DNA of 64,000 nucleotides from Rhizobium sp. RCAM05350. GTDB taxonomy: Bacteria > Pseudomonadota > Alphaproteobacteria > Rhizobiales > Rhizobiaceae. Within the stretch, counting starts at the first letter, position 1, and each line of letters opens with the position of its first letter. This document shows positions 9,048 through 20,557 of this stretch, in pieces. The position numbers were made by a program, and so were the translations under genes. The DNA lies in NCBI GenBank assembly GCA_024426085.1, contig CP087974.1:1-64000 (forward strand). The letters run 5' to 3'. Under the pieces are notes generated by a model. That model was not told where the DNA came from and did not search any database. It saw nothing but the letters and a program-made list of their open reading frames with translations.

Positions 9048-9762
9048 CTATCCGCAAGTGCCAAGCGGGAGAACGTGCTCGACGGGCGGAGGACCTATCC
9101 ACACGCCTGCCGGCACCACGGGGATACTATTCGCCAATCCGTCAAGCATGCCTTGCAAGACGCTCTCGCTCAATTCGTCTGCCTTTTCAACGGGGCCGAC
9201 AAGGCGGTCGACCAACAGCAAGGTAAGACCATGCATTTGCGACCAGAAAATCAGAATGGCTCCATCGACCCTTGGTATATTTGCCGGGTTGTTCGGAATG
9301 ATGCGTCCGAGAGCGCCATCGCTGATCACCTCCACCAGAAGCGCTTTCATGTCCTCCGCCGCGGTTCGTTCGATAGCGGGACGCCCATTGTCCTGACCTG
9401 AAAGATAGCCGCCGAACATCAATCTGTAGAGCGCAGGATTGTTGACGCCGCCGCGAACATAAGCGCGCGCCATGGCTGCCAGCCGCTCGCGCGGACTATC
9501 GAGGTGCTTCATCGCATCGGTCATCTGTTTCTGCAAGAAGCTCGAACCCGACCGCCGAAACGGCCGCCAACAAATCGCGCTTGTCAGCGAAGTGTTTGTA
9601 AGGCGCGTTATGGCTGACACCCGCTCGACGGGCGAGCTCGTGAAGCGAGAATTCCGTGCTTTGGGATTCGCTGAGCACATCGAGTGCGGCAACTACGATC
9701 GCCCTGTGCAGGTCACCATGGTGGTAGGGGCGCTGCTCTGTCGTGGAAGTAGCTTTGATCAT
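9048..9762 (-). CDS. TetR-family repressor with WHG domain, one frameshift
   Basis: Regulator of about 235 residues. The N-terminal helix-turn-helix is clear: TEFSLHELARRAGVSHNAPY then KHFADKRDLL. The ligand-binding half shows the W-x-x-x-H-G signature (WSQMHGLTLLL) typical of TetR proteins with a WHG C-terminal domain. A frameshift near 9540 separates the two halves. It is divergent from the RND efflux operon, and TGTCAACAT boxes lie between them. The likely role is a drug-responsive repressor of that pump and of itself. Confidence 0.85.
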
Positions 9763-9790
9763 ACTCGTCCATAGATGTTGATGTTGCGCA

Positions 9791-9859
9791 TGTCAACATT
9801 TTGCCCAGAGCGATGTTGACAATGTCCACTCTAGCCGTTAAGTGGGCGCTGTCAACATT
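9791..9859. promoter_or_regulatory. Candidate TetR operators (three TGTCAACAT boxes)
   Basis: TGTCAACAT occurs at 9791-9799 and 9850-9858 on the plus strand and at 9813-9821 on the minus strand. Boxes 1 and 2 form an inverted repeat with 13 bases between. All lie between the divergent tetR (start 9762) and the first efflux gene (start 9941), where an autoregulating TetR repressor would bind. Confidence 0.6.
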
Positions 9860-9940
9860 TGGCCATGGCTCGTTACACGTATCGGATTGAAGGCTGACGC
9901 TGAACAGCGCGGCCCCCGTGCAAATGCTACCGGAGAAAAA

Positions 9941-11007
9941 ATGCAGCCCCTTAGATTGCTGGGAATTGGTCTCGCTTGCGCATCCCTTGCCGCCTGCGAA
10001 GAAAAAGCAGAGGTATCGCCACCGCCGAAGCAAGTGCGGGGTAATCGCCGCCGCTGCGGGGCAGTACCGACCGGGCGCGGAAATCACGGGCGAGGTGAAG
10101 GCCCGGATCCAGACCGAACTATCCTTTCGGGTCAGTGGCCGCGTAATCGAGAGGCGGGCCGATGTCGGATCGCGCGTTCACGCCGGCGAGGTTCTCGCCC
10201 GGACTCAACGATACGGAACAACAGGCCGACGTGAGTGTCGCCCGAGCGGCATTGGATTCAGCCGGCGCTATCGTCAGGCAGAAGACACTGAACTTCGAGC
10301 GTTCCAGGTCGCTCCTGCAATCGCAAGCAATTGCCCAGCAGATTTTTGATGAGGCCCAAAAGGAGTTGCGGAGCGCCGAGGCATCTTTTGACACCGCCGA
10401 GGCAGCGCTGGCGACAGCCGAGGATGCGCTGTCCTACACGGAATTGAAGGCGGATGCGGACGGCATCATAACGGCGCGCACCGTCGAAGTCGGACAGGTG
10501 GTCTCGGCCGCGCAGTCCGCCGTCACGCTTGCACATGACGGCCCCAGAGACGCTGTGTTCGACGTGTTCGAGGCATTCTTTGTGGACGGCCCGCCATCGG
10601 CCGACGTCGGAGTGGCACCGGTTGGGGATCAGGCCAACAAGGTCGACGCGAAAATCCGGGAGGTCTCCCCGGTGATAGACACGAAAGCCGGGTCAATCCG
10701 GATCAAGGTAGCGCTGCAGGATGGCGTCCAATGGTCTCTCGGCACGCCGGTGGTCGGCACGCTCCGGTCCTCTCCGCACGACGGAATCGTGCTCCCCTAC
10801 AACGCGATCACCTCCGCCAATGGCGAACCCGCCGTGTGGTTGGTCAACACCGAAAATCGCTCTGTTTCGCGCCGCGAGATTTCGGTCGCCCGTTATCGCA
10901 AAAGCGATTTCGTCGTGACCGGCGGCATCGTCCCCACAGATCTTGTCGTCACGGAAGGCGGCAAGTTTCTCAGGGAAGGCCAGACAGTCGCTTGGGAAGG
11001 CAAATAA
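9941..11007 (+). CDS. RND efflux adaptor (membrane fusion lipoprotein) 1, TriA-like, two frameshifts
   Basis: Periplasmic adaptor linking an inner-membrane RND pump to an outer-membrane channel. Starts at ATG 9941 after GGAG, with a lipoprotein signal ending in the lipobox SLAAC (Cys about residue 18). Next come the barrel/lipoyl half-motif (VSGRVIERRADVGSRVHAGE), a helical hairpin (LDSAGAIVRQKTLNFERSRS region) and a beta-barrel with the C-terminal membrane-proximal part. Frames change near 10035 and 10195. It is followed after one base by a second adaptor gene, an arrangement known from TriABC, where both adaptors are needed. Confidence 0.85.
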
Positions 11008-11008
11008 G

Positions 11009-12107
11009 ATGACCCTTAAACGCTTAAGCACCAAGCTTCCAATTTTTATCTCGGTCTCGCTCCTTATCGGATGCGAGCAAAGCTCGGTCACGGACGAGAA
11101 GACGAGCCCTCGACCGGTCAAAACCGTTACGGCCATGGCTGAGCAGGGGGCAGTGGCGAGTTTGCCCGGCGTTGTGTGGGCCCAGGTCGAGACCGACCTG
11201 GCATTCCGGACACTCGGACGGATCGTATCACGCAAGGTCGATGTCGGCGATCTCGTGCTGAAAGGCGATATCGTTGCTGAGATCGATCCCCTTAGTCTGA
11301 GGCTCGCGGTCCGGAGCGCAGAAGCCGATTTGCGCGATGCCCAGGCGCAGTTCGAGAACGCTGCCACGATAGAAAAGCGCAAGCGAACTCTGGCGCGCAT
11401 GAGCGCCGGCAGCGTTGCCGATCGGGATCTTGCCGAGCAGCAACTGAAATCGGCCAAAGCCAATGTTGCAAAGGCAACGGCTAGTCTTGCCAAGGCGCAC
11501 GAGCAGCTTGGCTACGCGGACTTGAGGGCGGAATTCGATGGGGTCGTCACCGCCACCTCCGCAGAAATGGGGCAGACAGTATCGGCGGGCCAGCCGGTCC
11601 TGAGACTGGCACGCCCCGAACAGCGTGATGTCGTCGTCGATGTTCCCGAGGCCCAATTTCGATCCGTGCGTCTGGAGGACCGTTTCTCCATTGCCCTGCA
11701 ACTCGACCGCAGGATCCAGGTCTCTGGCGTCGTGCGCGAGATCGGGCCGCAGGCGGATACCAACACCCGGACCCACAGGCTGAAGATTGCAATGCACCAG
11801 GCACCAGACGTGTTTCGCCTGGGTGCAGTGGTGAGCGCAACGCCTGTGGCCAAAGGAGGAAAACGAGCAATCGCCCTGCCAAGTTCCGCGGTTGGCGACA
11901 AGGCCGGCACCGACCGCGTGTGGATCGTTGATCCCTCGACAGGGACCGTTGCGCCACGGCCGGTCCAGCTCGACAGCCACACGGCCGATGCCGATTCTGG
12001 TCCGAGTTCTGTCCGGGCTGCGGGAGGGCGAGGAAGTCGTCATCGCCGGGGTCAATGAACTTGCCGATGGACAGAAAGTGAAACTCGCACAGGAGCTCCG
12101 CCCATGA
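11009..12107 (+). CDS. RND efflux adaptor 2, TriB-like, one frameshift near the end
   Basis: Second periplasmic adaptor, about 365 residues. It starts at ATG 11009 with a lipoprotein signal (ISVSLLIGC, lipobox Cys about residue 21). The lipoyl motif (GRIVSRKVDVGDLVLKGD), a coiled-coil hairpin with alternating Ala/Lys/Glu, and EFDGVVTATSAEMGQTVSAG identify the family. Near 11985 the frame moves and the C-terminus continues as VLSGLREGEEVVIAGVNEL to TGA 12107. The stop overlaps the pump gene start by four bases (ATGA), so translation is probably coupled. It is paralogous to, but clearly different from, adaptor 1. Confidence 0.87.
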
Positions 12108-15100
12108 GCAAATTCAATCTCTCGGACTGGGCGCTCGAGCATCATCTCGCTCGTCTGGTATTTCATGATCATCTTTGCGGTGGCGGGCGCGTATGCCTAT
12201 CTCGGCCTTGGCCGCGAAGAAGATCCATCCTTCACGATCAAGACGATGGTCATCCAGGCTCAGTGGCCCGGTGCCTCGGCCCAGGAAGTGACGCAGCAGG
12301 TCACCGACCGCATCGAAAAGAAGCTGCAGGAACTCGACAACCTGGAACATACAAGAAGCATCACAACCGCTGGTCAGACGACCGTTTTCGTCGATCTGCT
12401 GCCGGGTACGGATGCGCAGGATGTAAAGCCCACCTGGTCGCGGGTGCGCAACCTGATTGACGATATAACGCACGAGTTCCCCCAGGGCGTGGTCGGTCCG
12501 TTCTTCGATGACCAGTTCGGGGATGTCTACGGCAATATCTTTGCCTTTGCAGGCGACGGGCTTGGTCACAGGGAGTTGCGTGATTTCGCTGAGGACACGC
12601 GAACGCAGATTCTCAAGATCCCCGACGTCGGCAAGGTCGACATCGTCGGAGCGCAGGACGAGGTGATCTACCTCGAATTCTCCACCCGCAAGATCGCGGC
12701 CCTCGGCATCGACCGCGCCGACATCATCGCCACGCTGCAGGCGCAGAACGCCGTCACCCAGTCCGGTTTCATCCAGGCGGGACCGGAGCGCATTGCCCTG
12801 CGTGTCGGCGGGCGTTTCATCTCCGAAGATACCTTGCGTGGGATCAACCTCAGGGTAGACGATCGCTTCTTCCCGCTGACGGACGTCGCCAACATCAGCC
12901 GCGGCTATGTCGACCCGCCCACTTCGCTCTTCCGCTTCAACGGAAAGCCGTCGATCGGGCTCGCGATTGGCATGAAGACCGGCGGCAACCTGCTCGCCTT
13001 CGGCGAAGCGCTCGAAGAGACGATGACCAATATCATCCAGGATCTTCCCATCGGCGTCTCGGTCGAACAAGTCTCCGACCAGCCGAAAGTAGTTGACGAG
13101 GCGGTCGGGGGGTTCACGAAGGCCCTGTTCGAAGCGGTCACCATCGTGCTCGCGATCAGTTTCATCAGCCTTGGCTTCAGAGCGGGCCTGGTCGTGGCGA
13201 TCGCGATCCCGCTCGTTCTCGCCATCACCTTTGTGGTGATGCTCTATGCCGACATCTCGCTGCAGCGGATCTCGCTCAGGGCGCTCATCATCGCGCTCGG
13301 TCTGCTCGTTGACGACGCCATGATCGCGGTCGAGATGATGGTGGCACGACTGGAAATGGGTGACACTCTCAGGAAAGCCGCCACTCACGTCTACACATCC
13401 ACAGCCTTCCCGATGCTGACGGGCACGCTCGTCACCGTCGCAGGCTTCATACCGGTCGCATTCAACAAGAGCAGCGCCGGCGAGTTCACCTTCACCCTCT
13501 TCGTCGTCATCGCCGTTTCGCTCATCGTGTCCTGGATCGTTGCAGTCCTGTTCACGCCCCTCATCGGCTTGACCCTGCTGCCCAAGACGATGAAGAAGCA
13601 TGGCGAACACAAGGGCCGGTTCGCAAAGGCGTTCTCTGGACTGCTGCAATTCTGCCTGCGCTGGCGCTGGATGACGATCATCGCCACGATCGTCCTCTTC
13701 GCCGGATCGCTCGCCGCCCTGTCGACGGTGCAACAGCAGTTCTTTCCGAGCTCCGACCGACCGGAACTGATCGTCGACTGGAACCTGCCGCAGAACAGTT
13801 CTATTGCCGGAAACGAGCCGTCAGATGGCCCAGTTCGAGCGCGAAATGCTGGCCGGCAACTCTGCGGTGGAGAATTGGTCGACCTACGTCGGCAGAGGCG
13901 CGCCGCGCTTCATCCTTTCCTTCGACGTGCAGCCGGCCGATGTTTCCTTCGGGCAGACGATCATCGTTACCAAAGGACTCGACGTTCGCGACAAGCTGAA
14001 GCAGGACGCGCAAGCTTATCTCCAGAAGACATTTCCCGGAACAGACGCCTATGTGAAGCTTCTGGACATCGGCCCGCCTGTCGGCAAGCCGGTTCAGTAC
14101 CGCGTGTCCGGCGAGAATCTCCAGACAGTGCGTGATCTGGCCCAGAAACTGGGCAACGTCGTTGGAGCGCATCCTTCGCTGACAAACCTGGCCTTCGACT
14201 GGAATGAACCGGCACGCGTCGTGAAGATCGACGTGCTGCAGGACAAGGCGCGTCAGCTCGGCGTCTCGTCCCAGGATATCGCCATGGCGCTGAACACCGT
14301 CGTTCAAGGGAACGCCGTGACGCAGGTGCGGGACGACATCTATCTGGTCGATGTCATCGGCCGCGCCGCAGGAAAGGAGCGCGAGTCAATCGACACGTTG
14401 CTCGACCTGCAACTGCAGAGCATCAGCGGTCAGTCCGTCCCGCTGTCATCGGTCGCAGCGTTCCGGTATGAACTCGAACAGCCAACGATCTGGCGGCGTG
14501 ACCGGGTTCCAACCATTACGGTAAAGGCCGGGATCGCCGATGCGACGCAGCCTGCGACCATCGTGAAGGCGCTCTCCGACAAGGTTGCGGCTTTCGAGAA
14601 GACACTGCCTGCCGGGTATTCCGTCAAAGTCGGCGGCGCGGTTGAGGAAAGCACCAAGTCGCAGGGTCCAATCGTGCAGGTGTTGCCGGCCATGCTCTTG
14701 ATGATGGCGACGCTTCTGATGGTTCAGCTTCAGAGCTTCCATAGGCTGTTTCTGGTCTTCTCGGTTGCCCCGCTGGCGCTCATCGGTGTCGTGGTGGCTC
14801 TGCTCGCCAGCAATTCCCCGCTCGGCTTCGTCGCACTCCTGGGCGTGCTTGCGCTCGTCGGCATCCTCATCCGCAACTCCGTCATTCTGATAGTGGAAAT
14901 CGAAGAATTGCGGGCAGCCGGGAAGTCGGCATGGAATGCGGTGGTCGAGGCGACCGAACACCGCATGCGGCCGATCATGCTCACCGCCGGAGCCGCGACA
15001 CTCGCGCTGATCCCGATCTCCCACGAGATATTCTGGGGTCCGATGGCCTACGCCATGATGGGCGGCATCGTTGTGGGTACGGCGCTGACGCTTCTGTTCC

Positions 15101-15159
15101 TGCCCGCGCTCTATGTGGCCTGGTTCCGCATACCGCGTGGAGTCGAGGAGCAGCATTGA
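12104..15159 (+). CDS. RND multidrug efflux pump, TriC-like, two frameshifts
   Basis: Proton-driven inner-membrane pump of about 1,018 residues, the normal RND length. The start MSKFNLSDWALEHH and LGREEDPSFTIKTMVIQAQW closely fit the TriC/HAE1-like group. The proton-relay motif GLLVDDAMIAVEMMV sits in TM4, with further TM blocks around 13130-13600 and 14690-15140. Single-base indels near 12150 and at about 13807 (extra G before ETSRQMAQFE) split the frame. The pump is flanked by two adaptors and a divergent TetR gene; no outer-membrane channel gene is linked, so a shared TolC is presumably used. Confidence 0.93.
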
Positions 15160-15160
15160 C

Positions 15161-16386
15161 ATGACAGCTTGGCTCTCGTTCCCTCGTCGAACCGTCCCGC
15201 TTCTCCTGGTCCTCTGTCTCGCTGCACCCGGTTGCGCCAACCGGGTGCAGGGTGTCCTTCAGCCTCTCGCCGCTGCCCCGACGGACACAAGCCGGGTCAC
15301 CATGCTGGTCGCCACAACACGCAAGCCGTCGGAGGATCCCGGCAAGCTCTACTCCGGCGACCGCGGAACGGCGATTTCCCTCAACAGTGTCACCGTATCC
15401 ATACCACCCGATCGGAACCGCAAGATCGGAGAGGTGCAGTGGCCTTCGCGCATGCCGCCCAACCCCGAAAAGGAGTTTGCAGCCACCGAGGTCGCCAAAG
15501 TCCAGTCGGAAGAGCAGGCCCTCGACTGGTACCGTCGGAATCGAAAATCCAGGCGTCAGGTCATCATTTTCGTACATGGATTCAACAACACCTATGCCGA
15601 CGCTGTCTTCCGCTTCAGCGCAGATCGTCCATGATTCAGGAAGCGATGCCGCACCGATCCTTTTCACCTGGCCGTCAATGGGCCGCGCGTTCCGACTACC
15701 TTTATGACAAGGAGAGCGCCAGCTATTCGCGCCGTGCCCTGGAGGATCTGATCCTTCAGGCCGCCAAAAGTCCCGATGTCGCCGATGTAACGATCCTCGC
15801 TCACTCGATGGGGGGCTGGCTTGCGGCGGAAGCCCTGCGCGGCGTCGCCATGCGCGAGAAATCGATCCCGGCGAAGGTCAAGAACGTCATTCTGGCATCG
15901 CCGGATATCGACATCGACGTGGTCCGCCGTCAGTTCGTCGAGATGGGACCAAAGCGGCCGCACTTCACGATCCTGACATCGACGCGAGACAAGGCCATGG
16001 AAGTGTCTCGCTGGCTATCGGGTGGCGTCGACCGCGTCGGCGGGTCCGATCTCACACCCGTTGCGCCTATGCTCGAGGAACTGGGTGTTTCTGTCATCGA
16101 CACGAGCGAGGTCGCAACGCGCGATGCACTCGGTCACAACGCCTTCGCCGACAGTCCTGAAATCGTGCGCATGCTTGGGCGGCGTCTAGCGGGGCAGAGC
16201 ATGGATGGTGGAAAGGCGAGCGTTACGGGGCAGATCGGAATGACTGCGGCCAATTTCGCCGGCTCGGCGGCGCGCCTGGCCGTTGCGGCTCCAGTCGCGG
16301 TCATCAGCCCGGAGGCGCGGGAAGTCCTCAAGCGGGAGTTTTCCTCGGACGGCGGGCAGTTCGTGGGCGGGCAGATTTCGTACTGA
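15161..16386 (+). CDS. Lipoprotein alpha/beta hydrolase, DUF900 family, two frameshifts
   Basis: Starts one base after the pump gene stop, so part of the efflux operon. An N-terminal signal ends in LAAPGC (lipobox, Cys about residue 26), indicating a lipid-anchored periplasmic enzyme. Hydrolase hallmarks: oxyanion-hole segment IIFVHGFNNTY, nucleophile elbow LAHSMGGW (GxSxG variant with AHSMG), and a late His in RDALGHNAF. Frames change near 15617 (extra base in RF-AQIVHDSG) and near 15680. The DUF900 family has no settled substrate; linkage to an RND pump is not usual and may point to envelope or lipid processing. Confidence 0.8.
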
Positions 16387-17213
16387 ACCGTCCCGGCGTC
16401 CAGTTGTCGTCTCGCGTCAGGACTGCGCGCATCCAGGCCTTGCAGAACACGCGCCATACCCAGCAGCAGGCTGTGTGTCCGGCGCGGTCACCAAAGATGC
16501 CGCTCTTCCGGATTGCGCCGTCATTTCGGTCGTTGGACACAGACTTATTCGATCCCGTAAGCAGGCGTTCGGACATTGTAGCCGCACGAGTTGCGCCCGC
16601 ACCTTTCGGCTCCGCCATGCTCGCCGACATGACTTTCGTCGCCTAGCCGCTGCCGGGCCAGTTCGGCGAGTTCAATCGCCTCGACTTCAAGGTAAGTATG
16701 GCCCAAATGGCAACGCAACAGCCCGTCTATCGACTCGGAATCCTGAGGCCGCTCCAGGGGCGCTACGACCCCTTCTTGACGTCTGGAAGGTTCGTCACGC
16801 CATCCGCGAGTGCGCGCAAACGCCCGCAGCGTTGCCGTGTAATTGGTGAAGCGCTTCTTATCGAGCTTGATCGGATCGCCCTCCTTGAGCGCGATATTGC
16901 GCCCTGCCGTCGTCGTTACTCGGGTGATCGCCTTGCGATTGAACACCTGGACGCCGTGAGCGCAGAGATTGCGGGCCGTCACCGCTCGACGACCGCGCGC
17001 TTGCCGCCTTTGATCCCCGACCAGTCGCGGCCGCCCGCTGTTAAGATGGCATCGCTCCAAACTTCCATTGCCGATCTGTGATGTGGCGTTCGGCTGCGTC
17101 ACGAATCGGCCTAAGTCAAGAAGATTCCGGCTTGTGGGTTAGCTATTTTGCTGACATTCTTCCCTGTTAACGGGGTTGCACGGTGGCACGTGTTCAAATG
17201 GAGGGACATAAGC
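16387..17213. other. Mostly non-coding stretch between efflux operon and signalling cassette
   Basis: About 830 bases. Plus-strand frames are not protein-like. The minus strand between about 16640 and 17080 has one coding-like frame, listed separately. No terminator was recognised with certainty. Confidence 0.4.
16545..17102 (-). CDS. Hypothetical protein, probably frameshifted
   Basis: The middle of this frame is coding-like: VTARNLCAHGVQVFN, then VTTTAGRNIALKEGDPIKLD, then RFTNYTATLRAFARTRGW. The first 40 residues fit better in another frame (WSDAILTAGGRDWSGIKGGK) and the last 30 look random, so the gene is broken or misread at both ends. I do not recognise the family. It could be a phage or island structural or packaging gene, but that is a guess. 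Confidence 0.3.
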   Translation of the reverse strand: MTQPNATSQIGNGSLERCHLNSGRPRLVGDQRRQARGRRAVTARNLCAHGVQVFNRKAITRVTTTAGRNIALKEGDPIKLDKKRFTNYTATLRAFARTRGWRDEPSRRQEGVVAPLERPQDSESIDGLLRCHLGHTYLEVEAIELAELARQRLGDESHVGEHGGAERCGRNSCGYNVRTPAYGIE

Positions 17214-17880
17214 ATGGCAAAGGAACCTTCGATTGCCGCTTCTTCTACGAGTAAGGCGGATGAAAATCCGATAGGTAATGTTGAGGGAAACGGGCTGAAC
17301 TTCATGGCGGCCCAGGCCCGCGAGGTCGGAATCTCCGGTGACGCTGTAGGTGTCGACAAGATACGCGATCTGCTGTTCGGCAACCAGATGCAGGACTATG
17401 ACCGCCGTTTTTCCAAGCTTGAAGAACGGTTCCTGCAGCGCTTCAAGGATGTCAGATCCTGAGGCCAAGCGCAATCTTGAAACCTACGAGTCAAATGCAA
17501 AGAAGCAGGTCGAGTCGCTCGCGGCGCAATTGCAGGAGCGAAAAAGATGCGCGAGCCGAGGCCGACAAGGAGATTGACCGAAATCTTCGCGAGCAAAATC
17601 AGGCACTTGAAAAGCAGGTGCCGCGTTGTCGGATCAATTGAGCGAGCTTGAGCGCGACGTTGCGGACCGGATAAATCGCATCGATCACTTGCTGCGTGAG
17701 GAAATCAAGCAAAAGAACGAAAGCATTCAGATGCTTATGGAGAAAATGTTCTCCGATCTCAACCACGTCAAGACCGACAGAAATCTTCTGGCTGGCCTGT
17801 TTGTCGAGGTTGCAAAATGCATAAATCAGGATCCCGGCGGCAGCAATGGCAACTCGGAACGTAGCTGGAAAGTGAGTTGA
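17214..17880 (+). CDS. Coiled-coil protein of the GTPase/cyclase cassette, two frameshifts
   Basis: Starts at ATG 17214 after GAGGGA. The N-terminal 65 residues are polar and low in structure, followed by a conserved-looking KIRDLLFGNQMQDYDRRFSK and then about 130 residues of coiled coil (RNLREQNQALEKQ, LSELERDVADRINRIDHLLR). It ends at TGA 17878-17880, ten bases before the next start. Frames shift near 17457 and 17545. No enzymatic motif. In this position it could be a scaffold linking the OmpA-like protein with the cytoplasmic GTPase; this is inference from location. Confidence 0.6.
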
Positions 17881-17887
17881 TAGGAAC

Positions 17888-20542
17888 TTGACGTCGAGCG
17901 TCGACCCAATCAGGCTTCCTCAAAGAGCCGCCTCGAACGATACCGAGATCGATCGCGCGGCTCTGGCTCTTCTTTTGGTCGAAATTGCCCGGAACGTCGA
18001 TCCGGAACATCATGCGCGTTTCGACGGAGTTCCAACCGCCGATCGTCGCATGGAAACGCTGCGCCAGTTGCTGGTCGGCCGCGAAATTTCGGAGCTTTCA
18101 CGAGTTACGCATCTGCTGGGCGAACCGGAGCAGCTTGCGGAAGCAGTGGGCGGCGTTCTTCCCAGTGCAGCCGCACGGGCGCCTCATGCGCAGCTCGGCG
18201 AGGCCCTTGCGCCAGCCGTCGAGAGGGCTGTGCAACGGTCGATCCAGAAGAGCCCGCGCACGCTGACGGATATATTGTACCCGGTGTTTCTGCCGGCAAT
18301 TGCAAGTCGATCGGGGAAAAGATCGACCAGACCTTTCAGTCGCTGAATGAAACTTTAAGACATATATTTACCTGGCATGGGCTCAAGTGGAGATTTGAAT
18401 CTTGGAGAACTGGTGCCAGCTTCTCGGAAGTTGTTCTGAAGCATTCTCTTATCTATCGTGTAGAACATGTCTTTCTCATTAACCGAAATTCCGGGCTTTT
18501 GATCGCGCATGTAACTGCCGATAATGCAACGAGCGAGGATCCTCAACTCATTTCTTCGATGCTCAGTGCAATTCAAGACTTTGTTAAAGACTCATTTAAC
18601 GAGAAAGAACAGAGCGGCCTGGACACTATCCGCTTTGGGGAGCTTCGTCTCTGGTCAGAGGTTGGACCGTTTGCGACCTTGGTTGCGGTGATCCGGGGAA
18701 ATCCGCCAGAGGAATTACATGAAATAGTTCGCGATGTGTTGCTTCGCATCCATGATGAATACTCACAGGCCTTAGAGCAGTTTGACGGCGACGGTTCTCA
18801 GCTAGCCGGCATAGAGACGCAGTTGCAGACCTGCGTTGAACTGAAGCAGGAGGACTCAAACCAGGGATTTCCGTGGCTGGTGGTGGCTGCAGTCCTGCTG
18901 GTTTTGATTCCGGCAGGCGGTTGGTTCTTTCTTTCCTGGCAATCCGGGCAGCGCTGGCAGGCCTATGTGTCGCGACTGGGGACCCAGCCGGGCATCATCG
19001 TTGCCCAACAAACGGCAAGGGGCGGACATTTCTACATTTCCGGCCTGAGAGACCCGCTTGGCGCCGACCCGCAGTCGCTGTTGTCCGGAACGCAGGTCGA
19101 TCCCGTCCGCGTTCATTCGCAATGGCAATTCTATCAGAGCCTTGAGCCGGAGTTCGTGTTGAAGCGGCTGATCGGCGTCACTGGCTCCGCCGGATACAGT
19201 ACGACTTTCGATCGTCAAGGATCGCATCGTTGCCGAGGGTGAGGCTCCCGACACCTGGATAGATCAGGCGCGCAGCGGCCCGACAGCTTTCGGCAGGCGG
19301 ACCGGAATTCGACATCTCCAAGGTTCGTGATGTGAGCCCCGAAGCACGCGCGGCGGAGCACTGGCAGTATTATGTGTCGCGACTTGAGACCCAACCGGGC
19401 ATCATCGTCGCCCAACAAACGGCAAGGGGCGGACATTTCTACATTTCCGGCCTGAGAGACCCGCTTGGCGCCGACCCGCAGTCGCTGTTGTCCGGAACGC
19501 AGGTCGATCCCGTCCGCGTTCATTCGCAATGGCAATTCTATCAGAGCCTTGAGCCGGAGTTCGTGTTGAAGCGGCTGACGGCGTCACTGGCTCCGCCGGA
19601 TACAGTACGACTTTCGATCGTCAAGGATCGCATCGTTGCCGAGGGTGAGGCTCCCGACACCTGGATAGATCGGGGCGCGCAGCGGCCCGACAGCTTTCGG
19701 CAGGCGGACCGGAATTCGACATCTCCAAGGTTCGTGATGTGAGCCCCGAAGCACGCGCGGCGGAGCACTGGCAGTATTATGTGTCGCGACTTGAGGCCCA
19801 ACCGGGCATCATCGTCGCCCAACAAACGGCGAGGGGCGGACATTTCTACATTTCCGGCCTGAGAGACCCGCTTGGCGCCGACCCGCAGTCGCTGTTGTCC
19901 GGAACGCAGGTCGATCCCGTCCGCGTTCATTCGCAATGGCAATTCTATCAGAGCCTTGAGCCGGAGTTCGTGTTGAAGCGGCTGACGGCGTCGCTGGCTC
20001 CGCCCCAATCTGTTCTGCTTTCGATCGTCCAGGGTCGCATCGTTGTCGTGGGTGAGGCTCCTGCCAACTGGATCAACCGGGCGCGGGCCGCCGCAGAACA
20101 ACTTTCGGCGGACGGAGTGGTTTTGGATGTCTCGCAGTTGCGTGAGCTGAACCTTGCAGAACTTAATTATTTGAGAGAGGCCATCCAGGCGACCGATATT
20201 TTCTTCTATTCCGGCAAAGCTGTGCCGGGATCAGAGCAGATGCCGGCCCTCGACAGGTTGGCGGATCAAATGAAGGAATTCGCCCAAAATGCCCGCAAGT
20301 CAGGCGTAACAGCGCGGTTCATGTTGACCGGCCATGCGGACGTCACGGGTCGTGAGACGGCCAACGTGTCGATCAGCGCAGCCCGCGCCGAGACGGTTCG
20401 TGCGCTTCTCAACAAGCGCGGCGTCGCTCCGGAACTGCTGCTGGTTCGGGGCGCTGGCACCTTTGAGCCGGTGGTGCCTGAAAATAGTCGAACTGGGAGC
20501 TCCACAAATCGCCGGGTTTCGATTACGGTAAACCTAGAGTAG
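17888..20542 (+). CDS. OmpA-family protein with roadblock/longin-like domain and tandem repeats, several frameshifts
   Basis: A large protein of about 880 residues if the indels are corrected. Start is TTG 17888 (no better ATG). Residues 1-150 are helical. The next block (VEHVFLINRNSGLLIAHV to AVIRGNPPEELHEIVRDVLL, around 18450-18760) has the strand-helix pattern of roadblock/longin domains, which often contact small GTPases. A membrane segment follows (VVAAVLLVLIPAGGWFFLSW, about 18880-18940), then three near-identical 136-codon repeats, and a C-terminal OmpA domain (FMLTGHADVTG ... NRRVSITVNLE) that binds peptidoglycan. The frame changes between every repeat. Directly upstream of a Rab-like GTPase gene. 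Confidence 0.75.
18954..20097 (+). repeat. Tandem 407-bp repeats inside the OmpA-like gene (two full copies and a diverged third)
   Basis: Copies begin at about 18954, 19361 and 19768; the marker TATGTGTCGCGAC recurs at 18964, 19371 and 19778, exactly 407 bases apart. Each unit encodes YVSRLxTQPGIIVAQQTARG to EPEFVLKRL. Copies 1 and 2 share a 2-bp deletion in AGCG(CG)GCCCGACAG relative to the frame seen in copy 3, and each has one extra base elsewhere, so the true unit is probably 408 bp (136 codons). The third copy diverges after 20004. Confidence 0.85.
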
Positions 20543-20557
20543 TGCGGAGCTAGGATA

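Noticed and set aside
12114..13733. A 539-codon minus-strand frame opposite the RND pump
   Set aside because: Antisense shadow of the pump gene, extremely rich in Asp, Arg, Glu and Gly, without domains.
18954..20097. CRISPR array
   Set aside because: The repeats are 407 bp, coding and adjacent, with no spacers; no cas genes occur in the window.
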